In this document: positions 1-5,512 of the stretch, piece after piece
How positions within the stretch are numbered: position 1 is the stretch's first letter
How the letters are laid out: every line of letters begins with the position of its first letter
Assembly (NCBI GenBank): GCA_030042915.1
Contig: JASHYS010000252.1
Span: 1-8,924, forward strand
Source of the DNA: Acidobacteriaceae bacterium
GTDB taxonomy: Bacteria; Acidobacteriota; Terriglobia; Terriglobales; Acidobacteriaceae
DNA length: 8,924 bases
Direction of reading: 5' to 3'
The notes under the pieces: model-generated
Seen by the model: the letters and a program-made list of their open reading frames with translations, nothing else
Databases searched by the model: none
What the model was told of the DNA's origin: nothing
Program-made: the position numbers and the translations under genes

Positions 1-186
1 GAAGAACTCAACTCGCCCATCCCCGTCGCCAATGTCACCGTGACCATGCTTCTGCTTTCGAACATTGCGTGGTTCGTCAACCGCATGCTGCGCATCGATC
101 CGCAAACCGCGCACATCGTCGACGACTCTGAAGCCATGAAGTACTGGTCGCGCAGCTACGAGAAAGGCTGGGAAGTGACCGTTTGA
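1..186 (+). CDS. Probable Gfo/Idh/MocA-family oxidoreductase, C-terminal end (5' truncated)
   Basis: Frame 1 is open from the first base to a TGA at 184-186 and gives the last 61 residues of a protein that starts upstream of the window. Its pattern is an NIAWFVNR helix, then DPQT..IVDDSEA, then WSRSYEKGWEV before the stop. This resembles the end of bacterial Gfo/Idh/MocA NAD(P)-dependent sugar oxidoreductases, which commonly finish with NIA..LGR..RWDP....IV.D.EA....R.YR.GW. The nucleotide-binding Rossmann domain and the catalytic residues lie outside the window, so the substrate cannot be named. It is followed after 111 bases by an aldo/keto reductase on the same strand, which fits a sugar-modification neighbourhood. 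The coding call is firm. The family call rests only on a short tail pattern recognised by eye. Confidence 0.6.
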   Translation, partial: EELNSPIPVANVTVTMLLLSNIAWFVNRMLRIDPQTAHIVDDSEAMKYWSRSYEKGWEVTV

Positions 187-210
187 GAGATGCAAGACTC
201 TCAAGCGGCC

Positions 211-272
211 GTCCTGAGCGAAGTTGCCGGCTCTTGGCAAACGAAGTCGAAGGATCTGCATTTGCGTTTTTT
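211..272 (+). repeat. Variable-core intergenic repeat (CCTGAGC...GGATCTGC type), copy 1
   Basis: The left edge reads GTCCTGAGCGAAG (211-223). The right edge reads GAAGTCGAAGGATCTGC (243-259) followed by TTTGCG and a run of T to 272. Between them TTGCC (224-228) can pair with GGCAA (236-240), and TCCT with AGGA at the edges, giving a nested hairpin followed by a T-rich stretch. The flanks match the element at 7168-7237 while the core differs. This family of 'TCATCCTGAGCGAA..GAAGGATCTG' sequences is familiar from the gaps of many acidobacterial and other genomes. The T-rich end could help terminate transcription of the upstream oxidoreductase gene. An open frame from 190 to 298 passes through this repeat and should not be taken as an N-terminal extension of the next gene. 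Confidence 0.7.
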
Positions 273-297
273 CCGAGCAAGCTCAAGAGTGAATGGC

Positions 298-1188
298 ATG
301 GCAACCACGACTGACCAACTTCCCGCCGCCCAGGCCGGCACCATCACCCTCGGCGGCGACTTGACCGTCAACCGCATGGGCTTTGGCGCCATGCGCATCA
401 CCGGCCAGGGCATCTGGGGCCCTCCCGACGACCTCAACGCTGCTCTGACCACTCTGCGTCGCGCCGTCGAACTTGGGGTCAACTTCATCGACACGGCCGA
501 TTCTTATGGCCCCAACGTTTCAGAAGAACTCATCGCGCGGGCTCTCTGGCCCTATCCCGCAGGTCTCGTCATCGCCACCAAGGCCGGTTGGACGCGTCAC
601 GGTCCTGGCGTGTGGCAACACAACGCCAGCCCTGCACACATCCGCGAAGCCATTGAAGGCAGCCTCAAGCGCCTGCGCTTGGAACGAATCGATGTATACC
701 AGCTTCACGTGCCCGATCCGGCCGTCTCCTTCGACGCCTCCATGGAGACCCTGGCACATCTCAAAGAGCAAGGAAAGATCCGCCACGTGGGACTGTCGAA
801 TGTCACGTTGGAGCACATCCAACGCGCGCGGAGAATCGTTCCCATTGTCTGCGTGCAGAACCGCTATAGCTTCTCCGACCGCGAATGGGATTTCGTAGTC
901 GATGACTGCGAAGCCAACAAAATTGCGTTTCTGCCTTGGGGACCGATGGCGCAGGGCCGCGAGGCCGATGAAGTTGTGCAGCGGATTGCTACGGAACGTC
1001 AGGTCTCTACGGCGGTGGTCTCGCTGGCTTGGCTGCTGCGCCGTTCACCTGTAATGCTGCCCATCCCCGGCACCAGCAACGTCAAGCATCTTGAGGAAAA
1101 TCTGAGCGCCGCAGCTTTCCGCCTCACCGACGCCGAGTTTGCCGCGCTGGCCGCCGTGGTGCCGAAGCCTTACTGGCTGCGCGCTTGA
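298..1188 (+). CDS. Aldo/keto reductase (NADPH-dependent oxidoreductase)
   Basis: This 296-residue protein has the aldo/keto reductase TIM-barrel pattern. It should reduce aldehydes or ketones with NADPH in the cytosol. All four catalytic residues are visible: Asp65 and Tyr70 in FIDTADSYG, Lys95 in VIATKAGW and His137 in DVYQLHVPD. The HVGLSNV (163-169), VQNRYS (187-192) and IPGTSNVKHLEENL (256-269) motifs are also typical, the last being the cofactor phosphate-binding region. The order and spacing are close to the short AKR subgroup that includes E. coli YdbC. The ATG at 298 was chosen because AAGAG (285-289) lies 8 bases before it and homology-like sequence begins soon after. An in-frame ATG at 190 would add 36 residues made from an intergenic repeat. 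The 3' end overlaps the convergent ASCH gene by 65 bases. The natural substrate cannot be read from the sequence. Confidence 0.93.
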   Translation: MATTTDQLPAAQAGTITLGGDLTVNRMGFGAMRITGQGIWGPPDDLNAALTTLRRAVELGVNFIDTADSYGPNVSEELIARALWPYPAGLVIATKAGWTRHGPGVWQHNASPAHIREAIEGSLKRLRLERIDVYQLHVPDPAVSFDASMETLAHLKEQGKIRHVGLSNVTLEHIQRARRIVPIVCVQNRYSFSDREWDFVVDDCEANKIAFLPWGPMAQGREADEVVQRIATERQVSTAVVSLAWLLRRSPVMLPIPGTSNVKHLEENLSAAAFRLTDAEFAALAAVVPKPYWLRA

Positions 1189-1468
1189 GCGCTGGTGGCA
1201 CATAGTGGAATCGCACCAGGTAAATCTTCTCGCCACGCCCATGCTTGGCCACCTTCAGCAGGTCCAGAACGCCAAGGAATCCTGACTCGCGGGCTAGCGC
1301 CGGAGTGATATCGGGGAATCCGATGGGCTCGATCGAGTCGACTTCAATCTCGCCCTCTTCCATGCGATAGCGTCCGCCAACCTTCACGCGCGGGCTCTGC
1401 CAGATCCGCACGCTGCACGTAATTTCACCCCGCCGGACCCCCTCGCGAAGCCGCCTGGCAAACACCAT
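1124..1468 (-). CDS. ASCH/PUA-like domain small protein
   Basis: This 114-residue reverse-strand protein has the build of a small ASCH-domain (PUA-like) protein. Residues 1-90 carry ITCSVRIW (16-23), the turn RVKVGGRY (27-34), a beta-rich IEVDSIEPIGFPDITPALAR segment and a closing EKIYLVRFHYV strand (80-90). The ASCH fold is proposed to bind RNA or nucleotides, but no specific substrate is known for this type. Residues 91-114 form a basic Pro/Ala/Arg tail outside the domain, and most of that tail is encoded antisense to the end of the aldo/keto reductase. The ATG at 1468 has no purine-rich ribosome site. A TAGACT box ends 6 bases upstream, so the mRNA may be leaderless. It is divergent from the epimerase gene across a 56-base gap. 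The domain call is by eye and reasonably secure; the cellular role is unknown. Confidence 0.78.
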   Translation of the reverse strand: MVFARRLREGVRRGEITCSVRIWQSPRVKVGGRYRMEEGEIEVDSIEPIGFPDITPALARESGFLGVLDLLKVAKHGRGEKIYLVRFHYVPPALKRAASKASAPRRPARQTRRR

Positions 1469-1484
1469 GGAGTGAGTCTACGCC
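1469..1484 (-). promoter_or_regulatory. Candidate -10 region of the ASCH gene, motif shared with the kinase gene
   Basis: Read on the minus strand this is GGCGTAGACTCACTCC directly abutting the ATG. TAGACT (1475-1480) matches TATAAT at four of six positions and would place transcription start at or next to the A of the ATG. Fifteen of the 16 bases recur upstream of the kinase gene at 2578-2593. No convincing -35 box is visible. Confidence 0.35.
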
Positions 1485-1502
1485 GACAACTCGTGCCAAC
1501 GA

Positions 1503-1508
1503 TTTAAT
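1503..1508 (+). promoter_or_regulatory. Candidate -10 box for the epimerase gene
   Basis: TTTAAT matches the sigma70-type -10 consensus at five of six positions. It would start transcription near 1515, leaving a roughly 10-base leader containing GAGA before the ATG at 1525. That start point also argues against the in-frame GTG at 1513. No clear -35 box is seen at the expected distance. Confidence 0.35.
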
Positions 1509-1524
1509 CTATGTGAGATACGCC

Positions 1525-2244
1525 ATGCTGCTCCAATCGCTTCGCGAACAGGTTGTGCGCGCCAATCAAGAGATTGCCCGCCGCGGTCTTGCGCCGCATA
1601 CGTTTGGCAACGCCAGCGGCATCGATCGGGACAGCGCTCGTCCACTCATCGTCATCAAGCCCAGCGGAGTGGATTACGCCAGCCTGACCGCGGCCGACAT
1701 GGTCGTCACCGATCTCGAAGGCAACATCGTGGAGGGATCGCTCCGGCCTTCGAGTGATCTCGACACCCACACGCTCCTCTATCGTGAATTCCCCCAGATC
1801 GGCGGCATCGTTCACACTCACTCAGAGTTTGCCACGGCCTGGGCCCAGGCCGGCCGTCCGATACCCTGCCTCGGCACCACGCACGCCGACTACTTCCACG
1901 GTCCCGTTCCTGTCACCGAGCCCCTCACCGCTGAAGAGGTCGCTTCGGGCTATGTCCGCAATACCGGCGTGGTGATTGTGCGGCTCTTTCGGTCTGAGAA
2001 CCTCGATCCAGTTGCGGTACCCGGCGTCCTGGTGGCCGGCCACGCCCCGTTTGCCTGGGGTCGTTCTCCCGGCGAGGCCGTAGAACACGCCGATGTCCTT
2101 GAGTACATCGCCCGGCTCGCCTACCGTAGCATTCTTCTTGGCGCAGCCGAATCTGGGGTTCCTTTCTACGTGGCCGAACACCACTATCTGCGCAAGCACG
2201 GGCCAAAAGCCTCGTATGGCCAGCCCACCAAAAATCGTTACTGA
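1525..2244 (+). CDS. araD: L-ribulose-5-phosphate 4-epimerase (class II aldolase/adducin family)
   Basis: This 239-residue protein aligns by eye along its full length with E. coli AraD, which interconverts L-ribulose 5-phosphate and D-xylulose 5-phosphate using a divalent metal. Visible key residues are Asn29 in FGNASG, Lys45 in IKPSGVDY, SSD at 76-78, metal ligands His97 and His99 in HTHSE, Asp122 in THADYFHG, metal ligand His173 in AGHAPFAWG, and Tyr221 in HHYLRKHG. A retro-aldol epimerisation mechanism is established for the family. The ATG at 1525 gives MLLQSLREQV, matching the E. coli N-terminus, and has GAGA just upstream. A GTG at 1513 would add four residues and has no ribosome site. 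No araA or araB is adjacent, so the substrate is taken from the family; related epimerases acting on other pentose phosphates cannot be fully excluded. Confidence 0.9.
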   Translation: MLLQSLREQVVRANQEIARRGLAPHTFGNASGIDRDSARPLIVIKPSGVDYASLTAADMVVTDLEGNIVEGSLRPSSDLDTHTLLYREFPQIGGIVHTHSEFATAWAQAGRPIPCLGTTHADYFHGPVPVTEPLTAEEVASGYVRNTGVVIVRLFRSENLDPVAVPGVLVAGHAPFAWGRSPGEAVEHADVLEYIARLAYRSILLGAAESGVPFYVAEHHYLRKHGPKASYGQPTKNRY

Positions 2245-2509
2245 TCATCAATGGGCCGCTTTTCTCCGGTGGAGACCTGTCGCAGCTCTGTTCCCATGCA
2301 AGCTATTCAAAATCATTGCCTTCACGCCAATCTCCTTGGATCCCGCCCCACCCATCCAAAGGATTTCCACGGTCATTCCATTTTCCATATATTCCTCCGC
2401 AACTCGGGAACAGCCATTCAGCTTTTTGCATCTAATTCAGTGATTTACTTCACTTCTGGTTGACATTTTTGAGGAACCGGAAGTCCATATCACGCGTATT
2501 CTCAGGTGA
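2245..2509. other. Non-coding gap between the epimerase and kinase genes
   Basis: This stretch is visibly richer in A and T than its surroundings and holds no convincing gene. A 70-codon open frame at 2251-2463 has no ribosome site and a composition unlike any protein family. Small hairpins are possible: TCTCC/GGAGA (2263-2267 with 2271-2275) and TTGGAT/ATCCAA (2336-2341 with 2354-2359). Neither is followed by a T run, so no clear terminator for the epimerase gene can be named. TTGACA at 2460-2465 has no matching -10 box at 16-18 bases. Confidence 0.6.
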
Positions 2510-2556
2510 TTGCCACGAGGATTGTGCATCCTCCTCACTGCCTCTCCGCGTGGCAA
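2510..2556. repeat. Inverted repeat upstream of the kinase operon
   Basis: TTGCCACG (2510-2517) is perfectly repeated in inverse as CGTGGCAA (2549-2556), 31 bases apart. Nested just inside the left arm is the hairpin GAGGAT/ATCCTC (2517-2522 with 2528-2533) with a 5-base loop. The right arm overlaps the -24 element of the candidate sigma54 promoter, so a protein bound to both arms could control that promoter. It could equally be an RNA structure or chance. Confidence 0.45.
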
Positions 2557-2566
2557 CCGACGTGCA
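2551..2566 (+). promoter_or_regulatory. Candidate sigma54 (-24/-12) promoter of the kinase-regulator operon
   Basis: TGGCAACCGACGTGCA fits the sigma54 consensus TGGCACG-N4-TTGCW. The invariant GG (2552-2553) and GC (2564-2565) are present with exactly 10 bases between them, and 9 of 12 specified positions match. Transcription would start near 2577, leaving a leader of about 23 bases before the ATG at 2600. The second gene of this operon encodes a sigma54 activator, so autoregulation is plausible. A competing sigma70-type TAGACT box lies at 2582-2587. Confidence 0.5.
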
Positions 2567-2577
2567 GGCAAGAAAGC

Positions 2578-2593
2578 GGCGTAGACTCTCTCC
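2578..2593 (+). promoter_or_regulatory. TAGACT motif upstream of the kinase gene
   Basis: GGCGTAGACTCTCTCC matches 15 of 16 bases of the sequence abutting the ASCH start codon (1469-1484, minus strand). TAGACT (2582-2587) could be a -10 box giving a leader of about 6 bases. No -35 partner is evident, and the stretch may instead be the initiation region of the sigma54 candidate just upstream. Confidence 0.3.
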
Positions 2594-2599
2594 CTCATT

Positions 2600-5512
2600 A
2601 TGGAAACCAGTCTCCTCAACCGCGTGCAGGCTACGCTGCTGGCTCTGGCCACAGCGGCTCTGTTCGTGCTTGCCGTCTTCAATCTCCTTCAGGAGCGGCA
2701 GACACAGGAGCCGTTTGACGGCGTCTGGTGGCATGAAGCCAGGGGGGGCCTGGTCGCGGATCGCGTGCTGCCCAATTTGCCCGGCGAGCACGCGGGGATT
2801 CAAGCCGGCGATCTGCTGACGGGCGTCGCCGAATCAGCCACTGCGCCCATGAAGCCGGTAACGAGGGTAGCCGACCTGGAGCGTGCTCTCTGGGCCACCG
2901 GCTCTTATGGCCAGGTCTACTACGCCATCACCCGCGACGGCATCCCGCTCGACAATCCCGTTCCGGTCATCCCGGTGCCCACCGACCGCAGCCTCCAGCT
3001 CGGCTTGCGCGTCATCGGCCTCATTTATCTGCTCATCGGTTTCTACGTCCTGTTTCGCCGCTGGGGCGCGCCCCGGGGCACACATTTTTACCTTTTCTGC
3101 CTGGTTTCTTTCGCGTTGTACGCCCTTAAATACACCGGCCAGCTCGATGTCCTCGACTGGACTGTCTTCTGGACCAACGTTGTTGCCGGGGCTCTGCAAC
3201 CTGCGCTCTTCCTGCACTTCGCGCTCAGCTTTCCTGAGGAGCGATTCAAGAGCGGCCGCCGCCGCTGGCTCGTGCCCGTGGTTTACGCGCCCGGCGCCGG
3301 GTTGCTGGCATTGTGGCTCTGGTCGATTGGCACGCGCGAAGCCACCATGCTGCTGCTCGACCGCCTCAACCAGATCGCCACGGCCTACGACGCCGTCTTT
3401 TACATGCTGGCCGCGCTGCTCTTCCTGCGCAGCTACAGCCGGGCCGGGTCGCCGCTGTTGCGCCAGCAGTTGAAGTGGGTCACGCGCGGAACTCTGCTTG
3501 CCGTAGTGCCATTCACCATCTACGCAGTTCTTTATCTTCTCGACCTGCGCGTCAGCCTGGTTGAAGATATTGCCGGCCTGTTTCTGGTCTTTCTGCCTCT
3601 TACCTTCAGCTGGGCCATTGTGCGCTACCGGCTGATGGACACCGATCTGATCTTCAAGCGCGGCGTGGCCTACATGCTGGCAACGGGGCTCATCGTCGGC
3701 GGCTATGTGGGCACCATCGCCCTCATCTCCGTCTGGGTGCACAATGCCATGCCGCAGGCGGTACGCGAGTCCAGCCTGGTGCTGGCCATCGTCATTACCG
3801 CGCTGGTGTTCGATCCCCTCAAGCGTCGCATTCAGGGCTGGGTCGATCGCGCCTTCGACCGCCATTGCTACGACTACCGCAAGGCCCTGGTCGAATTCGG
3901 CCGCGGCCTCAGCTCCGAGACCGATGTTCAGGCCCTCCTCAGTTCCATCGTCGAGCAACTGCCGCGCACCCTCCTCGTGGCCCGCGTCGCCATCTTCATG
4001 TCGGATGATTCCGGCCGGCTGCACCTGGCCGCCGGGCACGGATTGCCTGATGAAGTGAGCGCCGCCAGCGGCCATTTGGCGCTTGGCTTTCTCAACTTCG
4101 ACCAGGCCAGGGATCACAGCCATATCTTTTTTGAAAATGCCCAGGCCGTGCTCCACCTGCCCCTCAAAGAGCAGCGCACCGCGGCTCTGCTCGACCTCAA
4201 CTACTATCTCCCCTGCCGCGTGGCAGAATCCCCATCCGCCGACGACAAGCCCGCTCGTGCTTTAGCCCAGGCGCAGAACGGCGCCTCCGGCCGCACCATT
4301 GCCGTTATCGGACTGGGCCGCACGCTGGGCGGCGACTTTCTCTCCAGCGAGGATGTCGAACTGCTCGAATCCCTCGCCAGCTACATCGGCATCGCTCTTC
4401 AGAACGCCCGCCTCTACTCGCGGCTCGAGGAAAAAATCGTCGAATTCGAGCGCCTCAAAGAGTTCAACGAGAACATCGTCGAATCCATCAACGTGGGCAT
4501 CTTCGCCATCGACCTTGACGACCGCATCGAAAGCTGGAATGCGCAGATGGAGGCCATGTATGCGCTGAGCCGCGGCGAAGCCATCGGCCAGGAACTGGGT
4601 TCCGTCTTTCCTTTGGAGTTCATCGAGGCATTGGAAGGCCTGCGCAGCGACCAGGGCGTGCACCATCTTTACAAATTCCCGCTGACCACACGCGCCGGCG
4701 AGCTGCGCACCGCCAATATCGCCATCGCCCCGCTGCTTTCGCGCGACTTTGTCCCCGTCGGCCGCATCGTCCTGGTCGACGACATTACCGAACGCGTCTC
4801 GCTTGAATCCCAGCTCGCCCAGGCTGACAAGCTCAGCTCCATCGGCTTGCTTGCCGCCGGAGTGGCCCACGAAATCAACACTCCGCTCGCCGTCATCTCC
4901 TCTTACGCACAGATGCTGGCCAAGCAGCTCCGCGGCGATGCGCGCCTCGGCCCCGTGCTCGACAAGATCACGCAGCAGAGCTTCCGCGCCGCTGAAATCG
5001 CTAACGGCCTGCTCAATTTCTCGCGCACGTCAAGCACCGAGTTCCGCGCCACCAACCTCAACCAGGTCATTCGCGACACGCTTTCGCTGCTTGAGCATCA
5101 ATTCAAGACCGCGCAGATTCTTGTCGATCTCGAGCTTGCCGAGGAGCTCCCGTCCATCCACGGCAATCCCGGCAAATTGCAGCAGGTCTTTCTCAACTTG
5201 CTGCTCAACGCCAAAGAGGCGATGCCGAGCGGCGGGCGCCTGCGCGTGGCTACGCTCGTCAACGGCCACGTCGAGGCCCTAGTCTCCGACTCCGGCTCCG
5301 GCATTCCGCCCGAGCATCTCAAGCGCATCTACGATCCCTTCTTCACCACCAAGAACCTGCCCGGCGAAAAGCGCGGCACCGGTCTTGGCCTGTCGGTAAG
5401 CTACGGGATCATGCAGGAGCACGCCGGCAAGATTCACGTAGAAAGCGCGGTCGGCGCCGGCACCACGTTTCGTCTCGAGTTTCCCTTTCTAAGGAATTCA
5501 GTCCATGCCTGA
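2600..5512 (+). CDS. Membrane sensor histidine kinase: PDZ, multi-TM, GAF, PAS, HisKA, HATPase_c
   Basis: This 970-residue protein senses signals and should phosphorylate the regulator encoded next. A first membrane helix spans residues 9-30. Residues 41-128 look like a PDZ domain (GLVADRVLPNLPGEHAGIQAGDLL), which would face the periplasm. About nine further hydrophobic segments follow between 133 and 404, including an LHFALSFPEER motif (205-215). A GAF-like domain occupies roughly 425-600, a short coiled coil 600-622 and a PAS domain 625-735. The H box has His757 in AAGVAHEINTP. The ATPase domain shows the N box (Asn866, Asn870), G1 DSGSG (897-901), the F box DPFFTTK (912-918) and G2 GTGLGL (926-931), so all catalytic motifs are intact. 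The H box and ATPase style are NtrB/AtoS-like. The ATG at 2600 precedes the first helix but has no purine-rich ribosome site. The gene overlaps the regulator by 8 bases. Confidence 0.93.
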   Translation: METSLLNRVQATLLALATAALFVLAVFNLLQERQTQEPFDGVWWHEARGGLVADRVLPNLPGEHAGIQAGDLLTGVAESATAPMKPVTRVADLERALWATGSYGQVYYAITRDGIPLDNPVPVIPVPTDRSLQLGLRVIGLIYLLIGFYVLFRRWGAPRGTHFYLFCLVSFALYALKYTGQLDVLDWTVFWTNVVAGALQPALFLHFALSFPEERFKSGRRRWLVPVVYAPGAGLLALWLWSIGTREATMLLLDRLNQIATAYDAVFYMLAALLFLRSYSRAGSPLLRQQLKWVTRGTLLAVVPFTIYAVLYLLDLRVSLVEDIAGLFLVFLPLTFSWAIVRYRLMDTDLIFKRGVAYMLATGLIVGGYVGTIALISVWVHNAMPQAVRESSLVLAIVITALVFDPLKRRIQGWVDRAFDRHCYDYRKALVEFGRGLSSETDVQALLSSIVEQLPRTLLVARVAIFMSDDSGRLHLAAGHGLPDEVSAASGHLALGFLNFDQARDHSHIFFENAQAVLHLPLKEQRTAALLDLNYYLPCRVAESPSADDKPARALAQAQNGASGRTIAVIGLGRTLGGDFLSSEDVELLESLASYIGIALQNARLYSRLEEKIVEFERLKEFNENIVESINVGIFAIDLDDRIESWNAQMEAMYALSRGEAIGQELGSVFPLEFIEALEGLRSDQGVHHLYKFPLTTRAGELRTANIAIAPLLSRDFVPVGRIVLVDDITERVSLESQLAQADKLSSIGLLAAGVAHEINTPLAVISSYAQMLAKQLRGDARLGPVLDKITQQSFRAAEIANGLLNFSRTSSTEFRATNLNQVIRDTLSLLEHQFKTAQILVDLELAEELPSIHGNPGKLQQVFLNLLLNAKEAMPSGGRLRVATLVNGHVEALVSDSGSGIPPEHLKRIYDPFFTTKNLPGEKRGTGLGLSVSYGIMQEHAGKIHVESAVGAGTTFRLEFPFLRNSVHA
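5491..5495 (+). promoter_or_regulatory. Ribosome binding site of the response regulator gene
   Basis: AAGGA lies 9 bases before the ATG at 5505, inside the kinase's last codons. It fixes the regulator's start over the in-frame ATG at 5538 and supports coupled translation through the 8-base overlap. Confidence 0.75.

Noticed and set aside
190..297. N-terminal extension of the aldo/keto reductase from an ATG at 190
   Set aside because: The stretch is an intergenic repeat, encodes no family-like sequence, and the ATG at 298 has its own ribosome site.
1492..1499. Sigma54 promoter for the ASCH gene (minus strand TTGGCACG)
   Set aside because: The -24 half is perfect, but no GC occurs at the required -12 position; the nearest is two bases too far.
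2251..2463. 70-codon open frame between the epimerase and kinase genes
   Set aside because: It has no ribosome site, no recognisable family and an AT-rich non-coding character.
2460..2491. TTGACA as a sigma70 -35 box for the kinase operon
   Set aside because: No acceptable -10 box at 16-18 bases; the closest CATATC is 20 bases away with three matches.
2834..4156. 440-codon open frame on the reverse strand under the kinase gene
   Set aside because: It is an antisense shadow of a GC-rich coding region. The forward frame has all kinase motifs and the reverse product is low-complexity with no family pattern.
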